A stretch of DNA of 64,000 bases from Siniperca chuatsi (Eukaryota > Chordata > Actinopteri > Centrarchiformes > Sinipercidae): the NCBI RefSeq assembly GCF_020085105.1, contig NC_058042.1:24312001-24376000 (forward strand). The letters run 5' to 3'. Within the stretch, counting starts at the first letter, position 1. The number at the start of each line of letters is the position of its first letter. Both the position numbers and the translations under genes were made by a program. The notes under the pieces were generated by a model. The model saw nothing but the letters and a program-made list of their open reading frames with translations. It did not search any database and was not told the origin of the DNA. Shown piece after piece: positions 1-40,559 of this stretch.

Positions 1-227
1 AGAAATTCTTTATACAGATCCGGGTGTCGGTCTCTCAGGTGCTTTGCTATATTAGTGGTGTTAGCGCCTTTTGTTAGCACTGTTCTGTAGCATCTCTTGC
101 ATATTGGCTTGCTTGTGTCCTTCGGCTTTCCATGTTCATTTGCCTCATATGCAAAATATTTCCAGATAGCACTCCTGCTGTGTTCCTTATCAACCAAAGC
201 CGGTCGCGCGGGCGTTGCACTCGCCAT
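1..227 (-). CDS. hAT-type transposase, N-terminal BED zinc finger (partial, runs off left edge)
   Basis: An uninterrupted minus-strand frame begins at ATG 227-225 and stays open to the window edge (75 codons). About residue 22 is the Trp of an IWKYF segment, followed by CKRC and then a KHLRDRH segment. That gives the Cys-x2-Cys and His-x4-His of a BED zinc finger, the DNA-binding N-terminus of many hAT transposases and ZBED proteins. The frame lies just inside a transposon-like terminus at 411-420, which supports a transposon copy rather than a host ZBED gene. The catalytic domain lies outside the window, so activity cannot be judged, although the visible part has no stop or frameshift. It could also be a domesticated ZBED gene, but the nearby terminus argues against that. 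Confidence 0.7.
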   Translation of the reverse strand, partial: MASATPARPALVDKEHSRSAIWKYFAYEANEHGKPKDTSKPICKRCYRTVLTKGANTTNIAKHLRDRHPDLYKEF

Positions 228-420
228 CTTTCCATTCACTTCAGTTTTGCTAACCAGAGCGAATGAGACAAGTGCAAGTGCGCGTGTGGTGATCGTCAAC
301 GTGCCTTTGGAGAGAAGTGAAAGTGCGGCTAGTATCGATACTTCGGGAAATTAGTATTGGTACCGTTCAGATATTTCAGTATCGATATTTATCAAAATAT
401 CGATATTTTTGACAACACTA
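228..420 (-). mobile_element. hAT transposon terminus and 5' leader
   Basis: Read on the minus strand, the element begins at about 420 with TAGTGTTGTC, followed by palindromic TATCGATA-type motifs near 336-345 and 380-408. This matches the short terminal inverted repeats of hAT elements. The leader continues to the transposase ATG at 227. The other end and a complete target-site duplication are not visible, so the exact boundary is approximate. It lies in or upstream of an early trpm7 intron. Confidence 0.6.
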
Positions 421-599
421 GTCAACATATAGGAAAGGAACATAATGGCCACAGCAGAAGTAGACATGTCAGTGTTAGTAGCTGCTTTATTTGTGGATGT
501 GTGTTATTTAAGGTGTAGCTAGTTAAAATAATTTTTTCATACAACTGAAGTGTGTTGAGGTTGTTAAGGTTGGTTTGGTCAGCAATCATGCTACCACTT

Positions 600-790
600 G
601 GAGTGAAGCTGAATGTTCCAACCATTTATCCATTACTTTTAGCTAATCATTTGAACTGTTTAGTCATTACTTTTAGCTATTTATTTCAACCATTTATCCA
701 TTACTTTTAGCTACCTGTTTAGACTTCTGTGCTCACTTCCTAGCTAGTTTTCATGCACTCCTACATAATTGCAACAGGTACAGTAGTGTT
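600..790 (+). repeat. Short interspersed repeat with imperfect internal duplication
   Basis: The segment ATTACTTTTAGCTA recurs at about 633, 665 and 699, separated by similar ATTT-rich spacers. It looks like a degenerate tandem duplication within a dispersed repeat. No coding potential or RNA gene was recognised. The rest of 421-1437 shows no other feature and is presumably trpm7 intron. Confidence 0.4.
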
Positions 791-1437
791 CAGGTGTTAC
801 AGCTGCCCTTTTAATGAAATATTATTTTAATGAAATCATAATTTCTATTTTTTTGCACAAACACACATCAGTGTGACACGCTGTAGCAGAAGTTGTAATA
901 CCGGGCTCTAGGCGTGTCATTTAGCTGTGTGTCGTGGCCAAGGTGTGTCTGTAGCCACAGCTCGGCGTTAAGATGGTGTGGTCTGATCATAGTGTTTAAA
1001 TCATTACTCACAGGGTCAATTACCCAGACCAGTGATTACTTTTAATACCTCTCTGGCACCCTGGCCAGCTGGGATGGTCTCCTGGCTCACAAATTACTGC
1101 TGAATCCATGAGATCCATTAGTTGGGGATTGCGGTTCTCAAACAACCCCAAGACTAATGTACTTGTTGTGGACTTGCCCTGCATGCAGCATTTTGGTTGC
1201 AGAAGCTCAGGTGTCTTGGCTATTCACATGCATGGTTAATGGTACCTACAGTATCTAGCACACTTTAACTGGTCATAGATTTATACCGAAATATATATGT
1301 TAAAGGGTCAGTTTAATTACTTGCCAGTCAGAATTTTAAGTTAGGTATGGCAAAGGTTAAGTAGCAATAAAAACTTTACACTACTGTCCAAGAAATAATG
1401 AAAGTTTTATTGATTGTTTAATGCATCCTTCCCAAAG

Positions 1438-31967
<30,530 letters not shown>

Positions 31968-32850
31968 TCTGTTCAGCGAGAGAGACAGAGAGCGTGAACG
32001 ATCATGAGGGAACACCGTTCTGATTGATTTTAGTCAAAGCCAAGGAGTGGAGAGGCGCACCCAATCAACTGGAAGAATCACACTTGTGTTTCCATGGAAT
32101 CCAGTGCATGCAGACTGTGTTATGTTTTTGTTGGTCACACCAAAATGCTGTCGAACACAATTTCAACCATGTTAACCTTTTTGTTTTTTAGTACATAAAT
32201 GAGGAAAAAACTTTTTAAAATATATTTTGTACAAGTTTATGGGGGTGGAAAAAATAAATAATAAAAAATATATATATATACGAACTGGATATATCGACAG
32301 GTACAATATCATCGCAGAGGGTGTATTATTTATTATGAAGTTTGAGAAGTTGCCTTGTTTTAACAAAAAGACAAAAAAAAATAACAAATCTAAGTGCATT
32401 GTACATCTGTTACAGCAGCTTCACAGAAGACAGCCTGCTGAGATTCAGTCACTGCAACACTGCAGTTTGCCACCGGATCGTTTTTATAAATGTATAAAGC
32501 CTTGTTATCACAACTTTTTGTCTCTTAGCTAATGAAAAGATATGAATTTGAAGATCTTGTAAAATATGGGCATATTGCAATGCAACTTTTACAGAACAAT
32601 GTATGTAATTTCATTGTATTGAGTGTGTCCACCAAAATATTGCTGATAGTTTTTATTGTTACAAAGGTACTATTGCTATATCTTTGTCATCAACTATTGT
32701 ATGAGCAAATTACAATCTAGTGTATCTCATAGATACTGTTATCTGGCATGAGCTGAACAGATTAAAATATTTTATTCAGGGGAACTGACAAACATAAGGG
32801 TATTACTGTATACATTTTGTACTGGATATCATTTTAAACAAAATAAAATG
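31968..32850 (+). other. trpm7: trpm7 3' UTR with candidate poly(A) signals
   Basis: AT-rich non-coding sequence follows the TGA. Candidate AATAAA hexamers are at 32253-32258 and 32842-32847. I see no SINE or other gene in it. The end is chosen at the second signal and is approximate. Confidence 0.5.
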
Positions 32851-33029
32851 TTAAAAAGCTTTAGCAACATCGCTCAAGACTGCCTGTTTCAATGTGTGGC
32901 CTCGCTTCAGTTTCAAATCAAATGGATATTTCTCCCTGCAGCTTTTAACAAGTGGGCTGTGAAGAAGAAGAAACAACAGTCACTTATATCTGGAAGATTT
33001 TATTCCAAAGTTCACTATGGTAAAAAATG

Positions 33030-33320
33030 TATTGATTAGTTGGTCGACTTTTTAACCTGCAAGAATGTCATCAATCAATTCAATCATTGTTTCACTTATT
33101 CTCAAGCAAAAATGCCAAACTTCATGGCTGCGATGCTTTTCTTCGTCACTTATGATAGTAAACCAGACATATTTTGGATTTGGACTGTGGGTCGGATATA
33201 ATAATCAATCACCTTAGTCTTGGGGAAATTATAATCGGCATTTGTCACTATTTTCTGAGAATTTATATACAAACGATTATTAGATTAATCAAGAAAACAA
33301 TCATTATTTGCTGCCCCTTG
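33030..33320. mobile_element. hAT-like MITE, same family as 25098-25460
   Basis: It shares CAAGCAAAAATGCCAAAC and TTTGGATTTGGACTG with the 25098-25460 copy, and ends in AATCAAGAAAACAATCATTATTTGCTGCCC. It lies between trpm7 and the selenoprotein gene. The remaining sequence from 32850 to 34250 shows nothing I can assign. Confidence 0.6.
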
Positions 33321-34337
33321 TAAAAATGTTGCTGCCTTAAAATATCTCCACATTGAGGTCTGTCTATAACAACCCATTTTTTCATGCATGCAAACTTTTT
33401 CACAAGCTGTGAAAAGCCTATCACTGTTCAAAATGTTGCCATCACATTGAGCCTGTCATCAGCAGAGCAGCGTCGTCCCGCAGATTAAAGGGCTGGTAGA
33501 TTCTTGGATGTCTGCCTGCAGAAGGAGACAGTGGGTCTGGTGTTTGGACAGAGGCCTCGGATTCTTCAGTTGGACAGCAGCTGCTGGTATTTGAATCCAC
33601 ACACAATAACCTCTGTTCAGCTGCCTCTGGTCAAAGTGACACCTGTGCACCTGTGTGATAGTTGAGCTAAGGACACTGTGCTGGTTATCTCTTGGCTCTA
33701 AAAGGAGAAAGGGGTCTGACTGCAAGGTCAGCAGGAGGGATGTAGTGGTGGATATATTAACTTTTTGGGAGGGAGAATAAGAGTTTACCCTGAGCTTTTT
33801 GCTCTGCAATCTATTTTGTACAGTTTTTGTGAATTTGGCTTGAATTTTGCTGCCACTTTTCCCTCTTAACCTTAAAAGACAAGTTCATCCCCGTCCATAT
33901 GTACATTGCAAGAGTTTTTAGTTGCTGTAATAATTGTCCATAAAGAGATCCCTCACTAAAGCAATGTTAATGTGAGTGATGGAGGACAAAATCCACAGGC
34001 TTCATCCTGTGTAAAAAATATTCCAAATATTCTAATGTTCGGCTGAAGCCAACATGAGGCTTCAGCAGCCTGAGATGGTCAAACCAAGTTGGTCTCCTCT
34101 AAAGTCGGTTATTTTAATGTGAAATTCATTCATTACAGCTGTAATTATACTGAAACAAAAGTGTTGGTCAGGTAGTCAGTTCAAATGTATTTGTGATGCC
34201 TAAACTGGACCGACTGGCTACCCTCCCCCTGGGTGTGGTTTACTTTATAAGTACACTAATCATGACTCTGTATCTTATTCAGCTCATCTTCGGACTGAAC
34301 GGTTACAGCTCTGCATCTACTAACACAAGTCACAACC

Positions 34338-34872
34338 ATGGCTGCGGTCACCATTGAATACTGGTAAGTTTTTAATTTTCTGCTGATTAGTGGAGGACAG
34401 ACTGCAATAACTTCATGGGGGGGGGGATTAAGGAAGTAGAAATAAACTTCTGTAAACTTGAATTCATCATATTCATGTTGGCTAGAAATGCAGAAATAGC
34501 CTGACAGAATTTTTCTCTGCATAGAAACTGTCACACCCAGAAAGGATTTCTGCACACTTCAAAATAAGAAGTTGAATCAGAAGTTGAAGCCAAGCCAATA
34601 AGTAGGTTTATTAATGTGTCTATTCGTCGTGTTTTTTGTGTTACAGTAAAGGATGAAGTTACGCGTACCGCTACCAGGAAATGGCCGGTGTCGTCCGGCA
34701 GGTTCCCGGTGTGCAGGTGACGGGAGTCAAAGGGAGGCCAGGCAAGCTGCTTTTTCTTTCTCCACTCACACAGTCCAATATGGAGGCCCATTTCTGCCAC
34801 GAAAATATAATAATATAACTAAAATGATTGGAGTGAGAAACATAAAAAATATCCCTCTCATGGCAGATTATA

Positions 34873-34919
<47 letters not shown>

Positions 34920-35568
34920 GTTATTAGTTCAAATAACCTTTGACTTTTTAAAGACTTTTAAGTTCCAACCCTGTTTCTTTGTTCCAGCTGTTCACTTATC
35001 TCTTGTTATAAGTCATATATTTCCAAAAGACATTTTTGAGTGTTTATATGTCAAAATCCTTCCCTTTTCGTGATCTGGGGTGACTATAGCTAACCTGTCC
35101 ATTACATAAACCCACACTTGTTGGTCTAGTAGTTAGTATGTAAATAAATAATAATTGTGTGTTTGGATCAGTTGGGGGAAAAAAAACTTTGTTTATATTT
35201 TCAAAAGACGGTGGTTGAGGTCTGATTTATTCATTTCTCCCTCAACCTCCACTGCCTGATCTAAAAGCACAGATGATGGCTGTGGCTGTGAACGCCCCAA
35301 AATCCTGCTAACACCAAGAATTTATGTAGATTATCCAGAAGAAATAGGGTTTGGAAATTAGATCCCAGTGCTGTGTCAGAGTTAAAATAATGAATGAAGC
35401 AGCTACAGGTATTAACTGACTCGAAATAAAGGAATTTGTACCGTACAGTACATTCACTATCCGTAAGAATCCGCTAACCCAGTGCAGACTCTGCCTACTA
35501 CATCGACAACATAATCTACTGAGCAAAATCTGCATGTCATTGTGTTGGTGTTTGTTTTGTTTTTTTTC

Positions 35569-35600
<32 letters not shown>

Positions 35601-37547
35601 GTCTGTCTGTCTGTGTCACTCACTTAGCCGTAGTGCATCCCTACATCACTGCGCACCTTTACTGTCTAGCTCTTATTTTGACTCACCATGAGTAATTTTA
35701 TTTTTAGCATTTACTTTTCACTCTTGTTTTGTTCTTTGTTGTTTTTTCTTTCTGGCAGAAATGGTCTTCTGTAATCCAGTCACACAGTGTCAGTTTCCAT
35801 GCATATCAGCCTACATTTCGACCAGATACTACACCCAGGGATGTATCTATACTAACAATCAGTAAATATTAAAAATTCAAACAGAAACGTTCAGTTTGTG
35901 GTTGTAAAACACCATGAACCTGGGTTAACATTTCAAGCACTTAGATTAAGACAATAAACATGTAATTATTACTATTGTGAAAGTATAGCCTACCTGTATT
36001 TGTCCTTAGGTTTCCTTGACGGGAGTTTATAATAAAATGTACTAACTTTGCCTTTCAGCTGTGTCATTGACATACTGTACTGTGCCCATTCTGTCAGAGA
36101 AACCTGTTTTACTGGTTTTAATCCAAACACAGATCATATGTGTAAATACACATAATGGACTACTTTATATTCAATTGACATGGATGCATTTTCATTTTCG
36201 CTATCTTGTTTTTCACCCCCACAGACAGCTTTGAGGTGTCAGTGAATGGTCAACTGATCTACTCCAAGCTTAATACAGGAACGTTTCCTGTTCCTGAACA
36301 GGTTAGTGTGTTAGTGAGATAGATATCCACTATTTTTTTTATTACATATATTATATTATTTATTTATTATAAGTGACATCTTATTTACAGTATGGCATTA
36401 AAAATAACAGATGATCTTAGTTTTAATGGACTGCTGTGTAATTTGCTTATAACAGTTAAAAACTTAGGGTTAGGGTCATAATAGCATTTGCATCTCAAGT
36501 AATAATGTGATTTTTTACATCTAGAAAACTCTTTTAGTACAAAAACATAATGCAATAAGACAATACTTTCTATGAGTGTGTTCTTCACAGCAGTGAGTCA
36601 AGTTGTGGTTTGGGCTACACACCCACACAAAAACCTTACAGATAAGAAGACAGTTCCCGTTTTGGTATCACATACAGTAGTGTGAAAAAGTGTTTGCCCC
36701 CTTCCTGATTTCTTTTTTTTTTTTTGCATGTTTGTCACACTTAAATGTTTCAGATCATTAAACAAATTTAAATATTAGTCAAAGATAACACAAGTAAACA
36801 CAAAATGCAGTTTTTAAATGAAGGTTGTTATTATTAAGGGAAAACAAAATCCAAACCTACATGACCCTGTGTGAAATAGTGATTGCCCTCTAAACCTAAT
36901 AACTGGTTGGGCCACCCTTTCATTCAGGCAGAAAAATAAAGAAATAATAATAGAAATACCATGATTGAGTGTCTTTGGTCACCATTCGTGTTACTGACTT
37001 CACGGGACACACGTGAATAGAGAGAATTTATCAGAATATGTTTCTATGTTTAGAGTATACATCAGAATTTAATTCTATTTTATTTTATTTCCCAAAATGT
37101 CTACAGCCATGCTAGCAGCTCTGTGAGACTGTACTTAGGCACAGCGGTTCTTTGCACTAAATGCTAACGCCAGCATGCTAACGTGCTCACAATGACAACG
37201 CTTGCATACTGATGTCAAGAGTGTTCACCATCTTAGTTTAGAGTGTTAGCATGCTAACATTTACTAATTAGCACTAATCACAAAGTACAGCTGAGGCTCA
37301 TTTAGTCATAAGTATTGGACAAATAAAAAATGTGACCTGATGGTGGCGCTAGATGAAAAGTCAGAGGATCACCAAAGTGATTACGATTCATCCTGAGGAG
37401 ACCATAAATGTCTGTACCAAGTTTCATGGTGAATTTTGTGTTTCATGTGACCAGGTGGCAGAGATGGTGAAGCAGATTGTCCATGGAGAAAAAGTGGAGA
37501 AAACCTCCAAATTGATGCGTCTGAAGAGCAGATGCTCTTACCATTAG
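34338..37547 (+). CDS. SelW/MIEN1 (Rdx) family selenoprotein, in-frame UGA, four exons
   Basis: Exons 34338-34363, 34647-34741, 36225-36301 and 37455-37547 join into a 96-residue protein if the TGA at 34654-34656 is read as selenocysteine. The start MAAVTIEYCKG places Sec in the Cys-x2-Sec redox motif after the first beta strand. It is followed by FEVSVNGQLIYSKLNTGTFP, the hallmark of SelW, SelT, SelH and MIEN1/Rdx12 proteins, then EMVKQIV and GEKVEK..SRC, as near the MIEN1 C-terminus. These are small cytosolic thioredoxin-fold proteins thought to use Cys/Sec in thiol redox. Fish SelW2 is the closest match I know. Intron 2 has a GC donor (CCAG/GCAAGC); the others are GT. A SECIS-like hairpin follows. 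Unlike MIEN1 it ends SYH, with no prenylation box. A cysteine-for-Sec pseudogene is unlikely given clean splice phases. Confidence 0.85.
34654..34656 (+). other. In-frame UGA, predicted selenocysteine codon (residue 12)
   Basis: TGA falls at the second redox position of Cys-Lys-Gly-Sec, where SelW-family selenoproteins carry Sec and paralogues carry Cys. The downstream frame is conserved in family-specific positions, so it is not a stop. Confidence 0.85.
34871..34926 (+). repeat. (ATT)n microsatellite in selenoprotein intron 2
   Basis: About 17 ATT units lie 130 nt after the GC donor at 34742. A TC run (about 35568-35601) lies further on in the same intron. Confidence 0.9.
36665..36945 (+). 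repeat. Truncated dispersed DNA-transposon-like repeat
   Basis: GTGAAAAAGTGTTTGCCCCCTTCCTG, then TTGTCACACTTAAATGTTTCAG and a later GTGTGAAATAGTGATTGCCCTC form internally related blocks of a repeat I recall as very common in fish genomes. No coding frame. It sits in selenoprotein intron 3. Confidence 0.55.
37140..37440 (+). repeat. Dispersed teleost repeat, copy 2, 3'-truncated
   Basis: Same family as 14635-15012, ending abruptly after CCAAGTTTCATGG at about 37430. It lies in the last intron of the selenoprotein gene and ends only about 20-25 nt before the acceptor of exon 4 at 37455, so it borders the functional splice signal. Confidence 0.7.
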
Positions 37548-37820
37548 AAGATGGAGGATAAAATAACAGCTGTATTCACACTGCAAGAACAGTGGTTTGT
37601 TTTCTGTGGCTCAGACTGCATTCTCTCATGCACGCGTATCTGACTGCAAAAATCAATTCAAACATTGAAATATGACATTAAAACATTTAAAACAAATTAT
37701 AACTGTTGACCAAAATCAAAACGTTTAAGTCTCACCGTCGGCCATAGAAGAAGATCAGACCATATATCGTCTTCACTGTGAATACAGACAAGAAGAAGAT
37801 GAGAACAACTCTGAGGAGCC

Positions 37821-37905
37821 AGGCACTGATCTGCACTTCTGTTTATGAATGTTCACGCTGAAAAACATGTAGTGTGTGCACGATGCAAGTCTAGAAGCTT
37901 TTCAG
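37821..37905 (+). promoter_or_regulatory. SECIS element in the selenoprotein 3' UTR
   Basis: The SECIS core ATGA at 37845-37848 is followed by a 12-nt strand (37849-37860), an apical AAAAA at 37861-37865, the opposing strand 37870-37881 and GA at 37882-37883. The two 12-nt strands pair with about ten Watson-Crick or G-U pairs. ATGA, the 12-nt spacing to the apical adenines and the partner GA form the kink-turn quartet geometry of eukaryotic SECIS elements. Below it, CTTCT (37835) can pair with AGAAG (37893). It lies about 300 nt after the stop and before AATAAA at 37960-37965, as expected for recoding the upstream UGA. Confidence 0.75.
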
Positions 37906-37959
37906 CCGACTGGAGTCTGAGGAACTGCTCTCATCATGTCCGTCTGGCAAGTGCTCATA

Positions 37960-37965
37960 AATAAA
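37960..37965 (+). terminator. Poly(A) signal of the selenoprotein gene
   Basis: AATAAA lies about 415 nt downstream of the stop and about 75 nt beyond the SECIS core, placing the SECIS within the transcript. Confidence 0.6.
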
Positions 37966-38102
37966 ACGTCTCTGCAGCGGCATTTACTTAGGAATGGAAA
38001 ATCAGAAAATGTAACTCTATATCAAGCCACATATATATTTCATATTTAGCTTTTCTCTGTTTCGATAAAGTTTCAGGTCTGTGACATGATTGGGCACAAA
38101 CT

Positions 38103-38795
38103 TAAAGGAATAGTTTGCCATTTTTGGAAGTACTTTTATTAGCTCTTAGCTTGCCAAGAGTTAGCTAGATGAGAAGATCGATATCACTCTCATGTCTATT
38201 CATTAAAAATGAAGCTACAGCCATCAGCTGCTTAGCTTAGCTTAGCATAAAGACTGGAAACAGGGGGAAATAGTTAGTCTGGCACTGTCCTGTCAACAAA
38301 ATCTGCCTGCCAGCACCTCTAACGCTCACTAATTAACACGTTATATCTTGTTTGTTTCATCCGTACAACAACCCAAGTGTAAAAATTAGCTGTTTGATGG
38401 GGAGTTATGTGTTGGACTACTTCTTGGCCGGTACCAGTAACTTCCTGGAGTCTCCGCTACTTGTCCAGGCCAAGAAATAGTCCCGCACATAACGCCCCGG
38501 TAAACTGGCGAATTGTCATTTTTACACTTCAGTTTTTTGTATACGGATGAAACAAACAAGATATTACATGCTAATTAGTTAACTTTAGATGAGCTGGTAG
38601 GCAGGTTTTGTTACCTTTGGACAGAGTCAGCTAGCTCTTTCCCCCTGTTTTTAGTCTTCATGCTAAGCTAAGCTAACTGGCTGCGGGGCTGTAGCTTCAT
38701 ATTTCAGGTACAGACAAAGGAGTGGTATCAATCTTCTCATCTAACTCTAAGCAAGAAAGCGAATAAATGTATTTCCCAAAATGAACTAAATAACC
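38103..38795. mobile_element. Fold-back (palindromic) repeat, well-preserved copy
   Basis: Two inverted arms of about 340 bp meet near 38455-38475. The left arm contains GCTTAGCTTAGCATAAAGACTG and CTTCTTGGCC; the right arm contains their reverse complements CAGTC-like TAGTCTTCATGCTAAGCTAA and GGCCAAGAAATAG. Outer ends are AAAGGAATAGTTTG and CCCAAAATGAACTA. Non-coding. It lies just past the selenoprotein poly(A) signal. Confidence 0.75.
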
Positions 38796-39089
38796 ATGCT
38801 TTTAATCTTTGTGTAGTCAGATATAATATGCACTGCTAATTTTCAACAAATTTTAACAAATTGAGCTTTTTAATGTAGGACATTTTCAAAGCACCTTACA
38901 CCATTATTAAGGTGTGCAAGGTGACCACCCCATTCAACTTTTGTCTGTATTTTTAGATTGGCACCTGAATTACTCTTAAATACTCAGACTCATTATTTTC
39001 TAACATATCTATTTTATAGTCATACCTGCCATGTATGCCCTACTTTTTCAAATATACATGAGATATAAAATATAAATGGATTTTACCTG

Positions 39090-39295
39090 GCATGCCTCCC
39101 AATAAGGAGATCGTGGGTTTGGGTTCGATTCCCGGACCGGACCAACATCACACAATCTCTCTGGGTGGAGTCTGCATGTCCTCCCGTGTTACCGTGGGTT
39201 CTCTCCGAAAGACATGAGGTATGTTACTATACTGACATTTTAAGGCCCGGTTTAGATAGGCTCCAGTCACCCGCGACATTAAATCATCATTACAT
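39090..39295 (+). repeat. tRNA-related SINE or composite repeat fragment
   Basis: GGAGATCGTGGGTTTGGGTTCGATTCCCGGACCGG contains a tRNA B box. It is followed by CTGCATGTCCTCCCGTG, GGGTTCTCTCC and a GATAGGCTCCAGTCACCCGCGAC end, which are blocks of a common fish interspersed repeat. No complete unit is visible. Confidence 0.5.
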
Positions 39296-39759
39296 ATTTT
39301 AAACTTTTAAAACATGACTATTTTACTTTTTAAATGACTTACTGTACTGTTATTCTTTTGTTATCTAATTTGTCATCGATTCCAACAAAAAAACAATAAA
39401 TGTCCTGAAATGCAATAAAATAAAAACCAATGATCTGCTCTTTTCCGATGATTTTCACACTGCTTATTTAACAGTGCTAAGTTGTTCAGGAAAAGACGTA
39501 CTCAGATTTCTCTCTGTGTAGTGATCAGGGCGGACAGTACCGGCTTTGTGTCTGACCGACTGACAGGATCATCCACCTCAACAGAGATCAGCCAGACTTC
39601 CTGAACTGTCCCTCTGTTTCCACCAGATAAAATCAAATCATATCTGAGAAATCACCATGGGATGGAAATACAGAGCTTCCTGTTTTAACTATTTTATATA
39701 ATGTCAGTTAGGTTAATGTACTTAAAGACAATTAATATTTAATATTCTCATTAAATTTG

Positions 39760-39893
39760 AATGCAAAGTAACTACTAATGATACCTGCATAATAAATATA
39801 GTGGAGTAAAAAGTACAATATTTCCCTCTGAAATGTAGTGGAGTAGAAAAAGTAATATTGTGCTTTAGTACAGTACTTGAATGAGTGTACTTT
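39760..39893 (+). repeat. Fragment of the CAGTGGTG-type hAT-like repeat
   Basis: AATATAGTGGAGTAAAAAGTACAATATTTCCCTCTGAAATGTAGTGG and CAGTACTTGAATGAGTGTACTTTG match segments of the fuller copies at 41492-41915 and 59339-59874. Only the right part remains. Confidence 0.65.
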
Positions 39894-39969
39894 GTTACCT
39901 ATGTGTGAAAAAACTGAGCAGTAACCTCTGTGACTCGACCCGCTGTCTGTCTGTTGTTGTGCTGGTCAG

Positions 39970-40096
39970 CCCCGAGGTCACAGAGTTGAACCTGTTCCTC
40001 AGTACTCTTATGGAGGGTGTCACAGAAACACATCAGATCGACGAGGATGTGACAAAAGCTGCTGGTCTGGTCCTGAAAAACCCATGTGGAAATTGA
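39970..40096 (+). CDS. Unidentified terminal-exon-like reading frame
   Basis: A pyrimidine-rich tract and GTGCTGGTCAG acceptor precede a frame that reads PEVTELNLFLSTLMEGVTETHQ... and ends NPCGN then TGA. AATAAA follows at 40544-40549. This looks like the last exon of a small plus-strand gene, but I do not recognise the family and no upstream exon is secure. A candidate at 39523-39630 with its own acceptor (CTGTGTAG) reads IRADSTGFVSDRLTG and stops. The two need not belong together, and either could be spurious. Confidence 0.3.
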
Positions 40097-40559
40097 TGGC
40101 CCCCAGCCATACTGATCTCTGATGAGCAGCTGCTGTGTGTCCTGCCTATCATCATGTTAAAGGATGACACTGGCGATATTCTATAATAATTTTGTTATTG
40201 TCAACGATATCCTATGAAAAGACCAAAACCAACAATGTGACAGTCCAACTCTCAATACTTTCTCAGCCCCAAGCTCATTGGTTCCTACTGAAGACATGCA
40301 TCTTTAAAAACGGGTCATGTGTATATAGTTTAACTTTTTAAAGGCTAAACAATTTCCTAAAACAGCTGTAGTTTTTAGCAGAAGTTACTCAAACAGGAGC
40401 AAACAGTGTATATGTTGGGAACTGATTTCCACCACAGGTTTGGTGCGGAAGAGCAGAAGAGTGAATATGGGACTGACTCAGAATAAACTACAGTGCCCCT
40501 GTTCGTCATAACAAAGGACATCAATGGAACTCTGTGACACAGAAATAAACTGTATCAGG

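Noticed and set aside
39565-39640. Frame reading RIIHLNRDQPDFLNC, faintly like the N-terminus of P4-type ATPases
   Set aside because: Stops after about 20 residues and lacks the following conserved membrane segments; similarity is too short to support a pseudogene call.
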